In this document: positions 12,873-24,479 of the stretch, piece by piece
Layout: the number at the start of each line of letters is the position of its first letter
How positions within the stretch are numbered: position 1 is the first letter of the stretch
Origin: Trichoplusia ni
Lineage: Eukaryota; Arthropoda; Insecta; Lepidoptera; Noctuidae
Assembly (NCBI RefSeq): GCF_003590095.1
Contig: NC_039483.1
Coordinates: 9,238,001-9,302,000, forward strand
Length of the DNA stretch: 64,000 nt
Direction: 5' to 3'
The notes under the pieces: model-generated
The model's database searches: none
What the model was told of the DNA's origin: nothing
The model's input: the letters and a program-made list of their open reading frames with translations, nothing else
Position numbers and translations under genes: made by a program

Positions 12873-12908
12873 ACAATCGAGTCATATATATTTATATGAC
12901 TCGATTGT
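12873..12908. repeat. Perfect 16-bp hairpin
   Basis: ACAATCGAGTCATATA (12873-12888), a 4-nt loop TATT, and the exact reverse complement (12893-12908). It sits at the junction between the third tandem unit and the right end of the repeat. Confidence 0.9.
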
Positions 12909-12994
12909 CGTAATGAACGAACTTTGTAAACCTTGCAGGTTTGTACGGAACCCTCGGTGCGCGAGTCCGACTCGCACTTGGCCGGTTTTTTTTG

Positions 12995-14230
12995 TTTTGT
13001 CTGCCTGTGTAGGTAATTGCAACCTCATCAACCTCAACATATCACAATAAAACATTCAAAACTAAGATTAAGACGATACTTATGATACTAATACTCACCG
13101 ATCACTAACCTCAGTGCTCAAACCTTAATACAACAAATCTACAACCTCGATTAGTCCTGCCGCCTTACGCTCTCACCCCCTAACACCAAAAAGACCGTAC
13201 ATTTCTGTAGCGAAAGACCAGTTGAAAAACGATGTCTTGTCGTCATAACCCCTTACTTACCTGGCAGCTTGCCAGAGCATGAACGAGCTGTTTTACTAAC
13301 GTTTTACTATTCAAGTAGCTCCATAAAATATGTGCTGATCTACCATGTACTGTATGGTAAGGAGATATGTAAAAAGTAATGTTTTATTGTAATAGGTCCT
13401 AGTATTCGTTGTAAGTGTTGAATTTGTGTATAAAGGTGTCAGATTAAGGGAAGACCGGTGTAGGATTTTGTTATCTTTTCCCTGTATAAACATATTTGAT
13501 TTATAGTTATTTGTAAAAATTAAAACAAATGTAATCTTACAAACATTATTATATCTATATATTTAACGCTAAATTAGCAAATATCTCAATACATGTTGAC
13601 ATAAGATAATAAATACATGATACATACAGTACAGAAAGCAATTTGTCTGCATACTGCAGCAACCACAATCTGGTGCAAGTATTGATGCGACGGCTGGGCA
13701 TCGTGACGTGATACGCGTTCCTAATGACTGAATAATAACGGCCTAATATCTGTCTAGTCTCACAAATGTATGAGTATAAACCTGGTCCCCGTTATTTGGG
13801 TGTCATTTATGCTCGAAAGGAAAAAGTATAATGATATAAGTCTTCACAGAATAAATAGTTGAAATTGACATATCATTGTTTTTTTTTTTATAAATGCAAT
13901 CTCTTTAGATGGTCTCAAAGCACCGTATTACTTAAATCTATACTACTGAAGACCACTGAAAAGTGAGCAGATTGGTCAGATGTAACTAAAATATGGATTT
14001 TTGTAGATAATATGGAGAAGGAAATTTTATCCTACAATGGACGTCATCTGGCAAAGATGATAATGACAGCTGAAGCAAAAAACACACGCATATAAACAGT
14101 TTTCAGTCACATCTAAGACCCAGTCAAGTAAAAGTCCATATAAAATACTCAACCTCAAAGCCAAGACTGAGTTACTAGCACGCCAGACTTTAAACAGAAT
14201 TATAACAGGGTAAAAATATTCCGTGCCAAA
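12995..14230. other. Intergenic, no gene seen
   Basis: AT-rich DNA with only short spurious ORFs on both strands. Confidence 0.5.
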
Positions 14231-14234
14231 GTAC

Positions 14235-14420
14235 ACAGGGGCGTGGAGTCACAGCCGTGGCTAAATTCTGTGTAAGCACAGGTTCGAATCAAGCCACGTT
14301 TCGTTTTAAGCTGCATTACGTGATCACGCCCTGTCTGTTGCTCGAACAGATATTATGTGTTTGCTGTCAAAGCCTGCGTCGAGGGATAAGAAATAAGCGG
14401 GTTTTTGTATCTGGCTGATG
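14235..14420 (+). mobile_element. Probable tRNA-derived SINE fragment
   Basis: GGTTCGAATCAAGCC near 14281 matches a pol III B box. It is preceded by an A-box-like GTGGCTAAATTC and followed by a unique-looking tail, the layout of a tRNA-derived SINE. The cloverleaf is not intact, so it is not called a tRNA gene. Confidence 0.4.
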
Positions 14421-15872
14421 AACACTTACTTGTTCATTTTCAAATGTTGTTTAAAATCGTAGACGTTGTTGGAGGTTTATGTCCAACAGTGCACCTCGAT
14501 AAGTTGAGATAAATAAGTAAAACGTTTTGGAGGATTCTTTTAAATTAATTAGGAACTTGAAAAAAATACTTCAGGTATCTAATAATTTCAGTGAATACTT
14601 TTGCTTATTTGACTTGTTGCTGAAATTAGTAAATTTTATAGCTCTGACACCATAAATGGCGTTGATATAAAGATCAGTCATGCTTCGTGTTCATATTGCT
14701 AACTTCACTAAATGATATTGCAATTAAAGTCAAAATTAAGTAATTAAATATTAAATTGAAGCTTTTCAGATTTCATAGATGTTGAAAGTTCCAAATGGAT
14801 ATTTTTATCTAGTTTCTTTTTTATTATTTAAAACATGGTTGCAGAAAAGAGAAGTCTACTTCTTCAGTTTTAAAAATGTAAAACGCTTTCGCTTTTAACT
14901 TGACCCACATAAAAGAAATATGAGCTAGGTATAATGCCGTCAGAAAGCTCTTTAGACACTGAGTTGGAGATTTCTGGGTAAAACGTGATGGAAATTTTTA
15001 TAAAATCGAAGCAACGACAAGTTTTGTTGAAGTAAAAAGTGACAAAGTAATGACGCGACGGCACTTATTTATTTTTAGGAAACATTAAAGAGATTATTAT
15101 GAGATTTAATACATCAGAATATATTTTAACCAAGTCTATCGATTACATAAACAGGACATGAATGATGTATAAATCCTTATTTTTAATAATTATTGAGTGT
15201 TAGTGTACTTACGTTACAATGTAACCGATTTTAATAGAATTTGAATAGTGCCATTAAAAAACGTGGGTATTTAGATATTTTTAAGCTAAGTTGGCAATCT
15301 CAGTTCGTAAATCGATTGCCGCGATCTTTATTATTCAGGTACGCACTTCTATGAGGTACTTTTATTAGAAGAAAACGTTAAAAGAACGATAATTATGCTC
15401 CTTAATTGAGATAAACCTTGTACCCTATAAGTTAATTATACGCACGTAATACTTTCAGTTTTCATGCTCAGATCATCGTGTTAGCTGATGAGTACGTCCC
15501 GTTCATCCAGGTGTGCACGATGCTCAACCACTCAGCTAGCGCTCAATTTGCCGCTCCGATGTTTTTCCACTCCGATGTACTTAACAGGAATTCATGAGAA
15601 GGTTTACTTCGAATAAAATCTTTGAAACCTGTAAGAAATCATTAGGAATCTTGCCGTTGTAAAATATTGTCTTAATTTAGAATTATATTCAACTCAATGC
15701 ACCAACACAGAACAAATGTCATATTTTCGCGAATAAATGTTTTTTTTTCTGGTTAAATACTAAAATAATGCTTTAAGTTCGAAACACTGAATCGCTTTGA
15801 TGCGACGCTCTACTCATGATCAAATTTAAAAATCAATCATGCTGAATAAAAAATTCAAAACCAATGAGATCA
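14421..15872. other. Intergenic, no gene seen
   Basis: AT-rich DNA without recognised coding exons or intact repeats. Confidence 0.5.
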
Positions 15873-15960
15873 GCCTATCTCGATCCTCTGCTGGACATAG
15901 GCCTCCCCCAAGTTGCACCTCAACACCCAGTATTCCGCGTTCCGCATTCAGTCCAAAACA
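15873..15960 (-). mobile_element. 3' fragment of a lepidopteran LINE
   Basis: The phrase CTGCTGGACATAGGCCTCC (15891-15909) is the reverse complement of a widespread LINE 3' end in moths (RTE-like by memory). A sense fragment of the same end is at 18455-18545. The remainder of the element is absent. Confidence 0.5.
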
Positions 15961-18454
15961 GCAACCTACTTAGGTTACAGTCAATCAAGAATGAAGATAT
16001 GGCTGTCATGATCAGAAGGTATAGAACTATATACTTATTAAGTATTTGATTTTTTGCAAGTTAGTACAGAGCACATAGAAATAAAGGAAAAAATTACCTG
16101 CAAATTACTATAGTCCTTCTGCCCTATACTCTTGATTTGGTCCTTCCGATATTTTTACGCGCTCACACTTGCGCGACGTAAAAATTTCACACAACGCTGA
16201 CTGAATTAAATCCACCGTGAATCGAGGTTTTTTTCAGCTGTGTAACCTATGTTTGTGGGAATATTGTGACGTTTCAATGAGACAAACGTAGAGCAATTGA
16301 CATGGGAATTGTGTTTGTATTGTTGAGAACATATTCGACATGAACGATAAAAAAAACTTTTTGCAGTACCTTTAGTATTTACGTTGTTTTTGTAACAATT
16401 ATATAGTGTTATGATGTCGTGGGGCTGTGGGTCATATAGTCAACTATCACACCAATCGAAGGATTTCAAGTAACCTTAATAAATATCGATGTTTATTTTG
16501 CAAAATACAGAAACAGTCAATAATTATACAACAGCGAATAATAATTATATATTTTTTTCTTTGAATAATCCCAAAAAAATCCTAAACAACCAAATTAATC
16601 AAAGTAAACAGAAACCGTCCTTCAAATACACCTTAATTTAAAAAAAAGCGAAGGAATAAAAATCTAATTATCCTAGCAGACTGTTTAGCAATAAACAACG
16701 GGTCGAAACCCCTAATCGCTTTGTGGTTCGAACCGGGTATCATTACCCGGGCGGTAATGAGTACCGGTAATGACCGGCCGTATGTAGTTTATCTTTGTTT
16801 GATTTTAAACCGGGTATTTATTTTGTCTAACCGGTAATTACTGGTGTAGGTGAGTTTACCCGGGTTCGTTTGGTAAGTAAATATTTGTTTCATTATTTAG
16901 TTATGTTTAAATTTCTTTTTGGGTCCTGTACGATCGGACTGATGAATTAACGAAGGAAAAGCTACGCGAATGTATGCTATTTCAATATTCGATACTCAAT
17001 TATTTATTGCGTTCCATAATGTATATCAAGGTCTTAAAATCTAATAGTACAGAACCATCATGGACCCTTCTTATATCTTTCTTATTCTTATTTATTCATC
17101 ATTTCACTGTAAGTATAAATTTTGGAATTGTGGATATGGATAGAAGTATGGGGAAATAAATAATTTTTCAACAGTCTTTTTATCACGGTTCTTAAAATAC
17201 AACTTACTGGAAGACGTTCAGATAACTAAGTTCCATTTTTACCCTTTCAGTACTGAACTCTGAAGAGAATCCACAAAAATGTAACAATCAAATTAAGTTA
17301 ATTACATGTACAGTAACGAACTGGAATACCCATCGTTTAGCCTAATGACGTTAATGAAACTGTATTCAGTTGTTCTGTAAACATCGCGGAAGTGAGCACA
17401 TTAACTGGTGTGTTCACCCTTTTTAACCGACTGCCGAAATGGGAGGTTGTTTGTCTGTCTTTTTGGGTTTATTTACTCATTTATTAGTGATTATGCTACT
17501 GAAACTTAAGTTAACTAGTATTAATGGGCTTACGGTTAAAGATTGGCGTTAATATGGGCTGGCTGAAATCAAATTTGAACCTGACTCAGTGCGGTTATTT
17601 TGTACTTCATGCTTTGATTTTAAACAGTACTTTAATTACAATTTCGACAATCAGTCTAAGAATAATAACATGAAATGGTTTTAGAAGTCCAGTCCTGTAT
17701 GATTCGATATAAAATGTATTATCCATATGAATCTTCTGAAACTTGTCGCTGTGAATGCCGTGCTAAAAAAGCCTTTCCTGTATGAGGAGATCCCTGTCCA
17801 GCAGTCTTACGTATATAGGCTGGTAGTATTACATTACTGTCAGCTAGAATAATTCAAAATAGACACTAAAAATACTCTAAAAATACACTAAACAATAAAA
17901 TAATCTACCTTTACCATTACAACATAACCTCAACAACCAACCAAAAAGACGGTTACCCCAAAATACATTACTAGACAGCAAGTTAAAATGTAACAAACCT
18001 AACAAATGATGGAACCATAAATCATTGTCAGGGAACGCGAACTAATATATAAATCATAGACATTAATGTTACATGCATTAGCAGAACATAAGTTATAATG
18101 AATAGGAACGACAACGGATTCATTACCGGCTGCCGTCATTACCGAACAAACTCACTGCACTTACATGGAACTAGATATTGAAATGCATTTGGGTTAGGGT
18201 GCCTTTATACTGTTAGAGTTGTAGTCGAGAGGATGAAATATTGAAGCAAATTTTATTTTTGAAGTTGTTTTTTTATGAGGAGTAAAAGATTGCAGCTTGA
18301 ATTGAAGAGGGTTCAATAAAAACGTATTACTCATAGGAAAAATCAAATCACCTTAAATAAGGCAGAATTTTACATTTTGTAAACGTATAAAACAAGGCTG
18401 TTTCGTCATGCCTTTGGCTAATTAGACGAATACTACTAATTTGGACTGGATGTA
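15961..18454. other. Intergenic, no gene seen; clustered CGGTAATGA-type motifs
   Basis: Variants of CGGTAATGA/TCATTACCG cluster at 16735-16840 and again at about 18119-18145. A sequence starting CCGACTGCCGAAATGGGAGG at 17427 belongs to a dispersed moth repeat type. No coding exon was recognised. Confidence 0.4.
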
Positions 18455-18545
18455 TAAGGTGGAGGACCGGGTTTGGTGGTGCAACTTGGGGGAGGCCTAA
18501 GTCTGGGGGCGGACTTATTCGTTCCTTGATTAGGCGACTTTAGAA
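18455..18545 (+). mobile_element. 3' fragment of the same lepidopteran LINE family, sense
   Basis: GGACCGGGTTTGGTGG ... GGGGGAGGCCTAAGTC resembles the sense version of the 15873-15960 fragment, with several mismatches. It is an old degraded copy. Confidence 0.45.
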
Positions 18546-21500
18546 ATATATCAGGTGATGTTGTACTGTGTATTCTTATCAGATACGAGTTATAAATCTA
18601 ATTGTACACTACCTATCAAAAATCACGTGATATTTGTTCATAAAGATTTAGCGGTACAAAATAGATGAAAAAACTAACACCAAACCATACAAAAAGAACC
18701 GCTTCTTATGGTCAAGCAATGACATTTATTATAGTAAGCACTAATATAACGATGTCTCCTATGGCAATGGTCATAGCAATATTTCCGTCAGAGCTCCGCC
18801 TTCCAATAGTGAGTGAGTTTCTGCGCCTCGGGCAATGGAAGGCCATTACAATCTTACTGACCATTTCTTTCATATAAGAAATTTCCAAGCCACTGCAATG
18901 TCGATATTACTAGCTTGAAATGTGAATTGTAGAAAATCGACGTAATAAAGTCGTTGGTTCGTTTTAATTCCTGAAAATAGCACAAATCCCTGATCTTATA
19001 AACTGATTTAAATTAAGTATCTAAACCATAGTTATTTATCTTCTCAAGTGAAGAAGAGAAGTGTCAGATTTGGAGAACTCTTTTTTTTAAACCCATATGT
19101 GTGTGCTATGTCCCCTTATGCGCAATTAGGTCCTTTCCCCAGTTCCTTTTTTATGTTTGTTGTGTAACTAATATCCAGCCAAAACTAGCTATTCCAAAAT
19201 CTTTCCCCGTAGTAAGTATGAACACAGCCTAAATGTGCAACCTCGCCCGTTGAGGAAGACAGCACATAAATTGTAGCGCACATGCATTACTGCTAATGTG
19301 CTCTAGAAAATAATTGAGTGCAGTTGCCTAGCATACAGTTTGTTGCTATGCTCCGGTTTAAATCACAAGGGGTCGAGAAGTGGCTTTGTAATCGATTGTA
19401 GTACGAAGATCAAAAATATTTAAAAATTCTTTGGGTTTAAAAAAATGGTGTGAACTAGGTGTTTCAGTTAGATAGCTGTGTTCATCTTCATATTAATTTT
19501 ACATCATTTAAAATGTTTGCTGACTAACACCACATTTTTCTCATAGTAAATTAAAGACAATGCTTTTTGACATCTTCTTCGTTTATTTTGTACGTTTAGT
19601 GTAGTTAATAGGTGATGAAGGATAAACCACGATGCTGTAATGACCAATAGATAGAATGAAAGGTTACTGGTTTTGACTACTTTTCTAACGCTATTTTTCA
19701 ACTAAAATAATATAATAATTGAAACTTTTCAAAAATGGCTTTTGCCATATTAAATTAGACAATTGTTGGCAAACTAATAAAACTGAACGGCATCCTAGCT
19801 CGCCAGCAAGCCAAACGACAAACAACTATGAAAAATAAACAATACGGCATAATTGACGAACAGTTTCGTTCCATTTCTGTCACATAGGTACAGAATGTTT
19901 GAAACAAAATCTGGAAAAAATGAGAAAATACGAAAAAAACATACAAAATCGCAGCTAAATCGAAACTTTCGTCACAGTTTAAATGGGAAATAGTATTTTT
20001 ACGAAGTTTCGACACTCGTAACCGAGCAGGAATTGTATCAACTCGTACGAGCTCACTCCGCGGTTTTGCGGTTGTACTGTGACCTCTACTATTTGTCCTT
20101 CGAATCATTATTATCACCCGTTACTAGTGGGGGGATATAGCCATGTATATATAAATTACTGTCATAAGCTCTACAGTTCATGCTGCGACGTAAGCACACA
20201 TCACTCACAATCATGAGTTCAGTGACTTGGCTTAGTGATAAAATATGCAATTATCAATTTTAATAAAACGTTTATACGGGTATATTCTTACTTATCACGG
20301 TCTTTATTAAGTGTTGATAGCCTATTGATATGATCGTTGGACTGGTAATTTAAATTCGTGGGTCCGAATTCTTTATAGCAATATTTCCTTTGAAAAACGA
20401 TTAAGTGCATAACATGAACTACCACCAATCTTAAGAATTCTTCAAGGGTTTTTAAAACCATGTTAAAAGCCCACGGATTGCTTAAACTCCGACATCAAAT
20501 AAGACATCAACCATATGATTAGAAGAAGGTTTTTTTTTTAAGGAACACAACATTTTGAGATTAATTTTATCACAAATTTGATTTTAAAAGTGTTGAAATA
20601 TATTTGTGTCGTAATCTTCCTCTTACAGGATGGGATATCATCATATCAAACGACTCGCGCTACCTACGAGATAAACCGAAGGGATATTAGACTCTTACTG
20701 ACTAAATCCCACCCACGTTCCTTCTTTTGGAATGGAATGAAAAAGAAGTAAACTTGGCACTATATAAGTCTTAGTCTTTAAGAAAAACCTAATTCAAGAA
20801 CATCAGCTTATACGTAGATACGCCTGCCTATAACACGTGTAACATTAATTCCAATCATTCTAGTTTAGAACTCAGGAAGTGATTATCCAATGAGACACAG
20901 CAGTACTATTACGCGATGTCGTAGGTCAAGCGAGCTCGCCAACTCCCGTAATTGAACGACTAAATGTTTATTTTTGAAGAGAATTTCGCTTGAAAGTAGA
21001 TCAAAAATGTTTGTTCTCGTTTTTTGTTTGACGTCAGTTTTAAGCGCACATTGTGCGGACTGTTTAAGAGAGAAACTATGTAATTGGGACGTCGTTTCGT
21101 TGAATTTCGGATGTAGTTTTTAGTGTTACAGAACGGCACGAATTTCAAACTTTTACTTTTGGTGAAGGAAACCTTCAAAAGGCAACGGATTTTTGAGATT
21201 ATTAAGACCAGAGAACATGGCATTTGTAACGTATTTGAACAAATTTACTGTTCCAGTTGGTTTGAAAAATTTACTCACAAAATTTTGAAGATGATTTTAA
21301 AATGGGTCTACATTTATACCTTTTCGTCTTCCCTTGCATACAGTAGTCAATATGTCAATAATTGACATCCAACCTAAGGCGTTCCAATAGTTATTTCTGG
21401 TCTACATATCATCTATACTGAACCTACACAACTCTTATATAAGTCACAGTTATTTGTACACAAGGCAACGATTTCAAATTAGGATATAAGAATGTTATCC

Positions 21501-22439
21501 TTAGAAGACATAAATATAAGGACAAATTTTAATCGCACATTGTTAGGGTCCCAATAGTAGTCAAAGGACGAGCCTCTATCAAAGACCTACTTCAGCAACA
21601 ATATGGCTTTGCACACATGCCTTTTGGGACATAACTCTTGAGAAATCCAATTCCTTCTAAAATGTCTCCAGAAAACAAATAAGGGGTGATGAACATTATT
21701 CACGCGGATAACACGCGAGTCCCATAGCAACATATATTTCGCTCACACCATGAGGACCCCTTGAGTTATGGGCGCTATCATTTCTTCTTTCTAAATGTCT
21801 TTATGGATATGTATAAATTGCATGGTATATGTCAAAGTTGAGGGAGCGAAGGGCGCATTGTACGTACATATGTATGTTAGTACGTTTTGTAATACCTATA
21901 AGATGTTGAAAGACTTAATGAAGAGATGGAATTGGGCTTAACTGTACTTTGAATGCCTCAAAAGGTCTTTTGACTGTTTCTTGAATTACAAACATCTCTT
22001 GGCATCATCTGAACAACTTCCTAACCCGAGAGAGCAGATGTCCAAGATTGCCCGCAATAATTAAAAAAAGTTTTTTAACTTATTAGAGAGGTTTTAATTA
22101 CATGCACACTATTGCACACTATTTGCGTTCTGAAAGAATAACCTAATCTAAAAACCAATGTTAACCACTCCATTAAGACAAAAAAAAACAATAAAAATAA
22201 CCAAATCAAAGTAAGTACCATTGCCAAAATTGTCATTCTCGTTTATTTACTTAGTGAAGCAGTGGAGAATAAATAGGTAATGAAGTAGGTATCGATAACG
22301 GTAAAAACCTAGATTTTTAGGACTATCAAGTGTCAAGGTCCATTCGGGTCTTACGTTCAAATCACCATCCATTCCATTATCTTCATTTTGTAACCTATAG
22401 AAGGTTCCATAATAGAAACAAAATTTAAACAAACTCATA
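18546..22439. other. Intergenic, no gene seen
   Basis: Only short ORFs without recognisable motifs. The 120-codon ORF at 19755-20117 (-) has no family signature and mixes low-complexity hydrophobic and Arg-rich stretches. An old SINE-like patch with a degraded B box is near 20340-20390. Confidence 0.45.
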
Positions 22440-22735
22440 GATTTTAAATATTATAATAATATTCCATAAATATTATAATAATACTCCACAACTTACACAC
22501 AACGCCATCTAGCCTCAAACTAAGCGTAGCTTGTATTATGAGTACTAGACAACTGATAAACATACATATATATTTCTAAATACATACATAATATAGATAA
22601 ATTACACCCAGACACAGAACAAATGATCGTGCTCATCACACAAACATTTGCCCTGGGTGGGAATCGAACCTACGACCTCCGATATAGCAGTCAGGGTCAC
22701 TAGCCACTAGACCAACAGGCCAGTCAAATTCCCGC
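22440..22735 (-). mobile_element. tRNA-derived SINE
   Basis: Read on the minus strand, it starts at about 22735. GGCCTGTTGGTCTAGTGG holds the A box, and GGTTCGATTCCCACC near 22660 holds the B box. A SINE body follows (TTTGTTCTGTGTCTGGGTGT), ending in an AT-rich tail with duplicated TATTATAATATT blocks. This is the common moth tRNA-head SINE layout. The tRNA part does not fold as a full functional gene. Confidence 0.75.
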
Positions 22736-24479
22736 TTGCGTTTTAAAAAACATGAGAATATTGATCAAGTTTACCCGTGTCTTGAATGTAATAAACATGC
22801 GTCTCTTAAGTATTGAGGAAAAAGTACAAAAAACAGGTTGTGAGTACTAATTCTTATATAATAGTCACACATAAGGTAATAAGCCCTCAAATTACCTTAA
22901 ACGTAATTACCCATTAGTAATTAAATATAGATAATTGCGGGTATTAAGTCTATTTTTATAATGAGAATTAATAAACTACTGTGTTCGACTATGTAAGTAG
23001 GCCTCATGTGAAAAAGCTTTTCGTTTTACAGTTCTTTTTGTTCATACTTAACTAAAAGTATAACTGTTTTAAATAATTCCTATGAGTATTAACTCATATT
23101 AATGAAATTATAGAAAAAAATATGTTTCTAACTTACCCTTTAGGTTACGTAGCTATATTAGCGCAGGTACCTTAAGCTGTTACAGGTATTTGCTATAACA
23201 ATTAAATAAGGCAGAATGACTCATCTATAATATGTTATTGCAATCCCAATTAGTTTTAACTCATCAAATTACAGTTCGTCACATAGCCACATGAACCGAT
23301 AACCAATGGTTTTTTAATGTCATGTTACCGTGAAAATTAGTCAGCAAAGATTACAATTCCAATACTCTTCTTCTTCTTCATAGTTGTACCCTTTTGCCAA
23401 TATTTAAGAAAGGGTCTACTCAAACTTCTGCGCCTGTCTTTTCGGGCTAATATGTTTCCTAAGATAATATGACATTACAAAATTACAAAGTTAAATGAAC
23501 TCAACGGGAAAAATATCACGAAATCGAATCTTAGTGCTTTGGAATAGAAGTTGTTATTTTAAGACAACTGTCTACTTGCTACGTAATTGTTGAGGTTGCC
23601 TAAATAATGCCAACGAGACACACAGTATTATTGCAGTGTTTAAGGAGTTCTATAGCTGCTCTAACTTGGCTCAGGGTAACTATTTGACCGAAAAAAAAAA
23701 CCTTTTTGTCAGAATTTACGAAAAGTCCAGTTTTTGCAATGCTATAAGTAGACATAAAGCATAGCTCCAAAGACACGATAATGTGTAAAACTGTCTTGTT
23801 TTATAAACAAGAAATTAAGTATAGAGCATGAACTAGAAATAAGTATAGTTCACACAGAGGAGTGAATTACATAAACATACATATTAGCAGTCTATGCATA
23901 GTGTGTATACAAAGTGATATGATGTCATGCGAAACAATAACATCGGAAATGATTGTCTTGTAACGCAAAACAATGCGAAGGCTTTCTTTATAAAGTATCT
24001 TGATTTTTATTCTAGGCTCTAATAATGAGAACTAGTCATTACTTTGTTATTTCATGAGTCCATAAATAAGATTCTTTATTTTTTTTTTATCGTTTAGCAA
24101 CAACTGTTAGTGTCGTGTGTAGTGCGTTGCACGTGGCGTTAATAAATATTCGAATCTCGAAATGTCATGTGATGTGCGATGTCAGATCTGAGAAAGAGAT
24201 GAATATAAAACAATATTTGATGATTTCAGAAAATACTTTAATTGTTCATTATTTTCTTATTTACTTTGCAGAGGCGGATAAACCCTAAACGGATTAACTC
24301 AGATGCAAACAAAGATCAATAAATCTTCCTCAATCGTCTAAAAAACTATTGTACAATTTTTCTACGTCTTACGATTCGAACTCAGCAACACATTATACAA
24401 TTTCACACCACTATTTCCACAACACTACGTCCATCACTCTGTAACTTTTTAACTAGTTACAGACTTCCCCAAACATCGA
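22736..24479. other. Region downstream of lipase 2; no gene seen
   Basis: AT-rich. A TTTATT at 24075-24080 (AATAAA on the minus strand) could serve as the lipase 2 poly(A) signal about 400 bp past its stop. Confidence 0.45.
24075..24080 (-). terminator. Candidate polyadenylation signal of lipase 2
   Basis: AATAAA on the minus strand about 400 bp downstream of the TGA at 24480-24482. Confidence 0.35.

Larger units (their letters stand above)
11895..12994 (+). mobile_element. Lepidopteran dispersed repeat with AGGGTTCCGTAC ends and triplicated core
   Basis: The left end AGGGTTCCGTAC (11902-11913) is matched in inverse by GTACGGAACCCT (12943-12954), giving 12-bp inverted ends. The right end continues with a small stem (GCGAGTCCGACTCGC) and a T-rich tail (CTTGGCCGGTTTTTTT). 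Inside are a GTCC/GTCT microsatellite (about 11957-12003) and three tandem core units of 312-320 bp starting near 12026, 12338 and 12658. No ORF. It is a high-copy moth repeat type, but its class (MITE-like or other) cannot be settled from one copy. Confidence 0.65.

Noticed and set aside
19755..20117. 120-codon minus-strand ORF
   Set aside because: No recognisable domain, no splice context, and biased composition; treated as chance.
22600..22735. tRNA gene on the minus strand
   Set aside because: A and B boxes are present, but the acceptor stem does not pair and a SINE body follows directly, so it is a tRNA-derived SINE.
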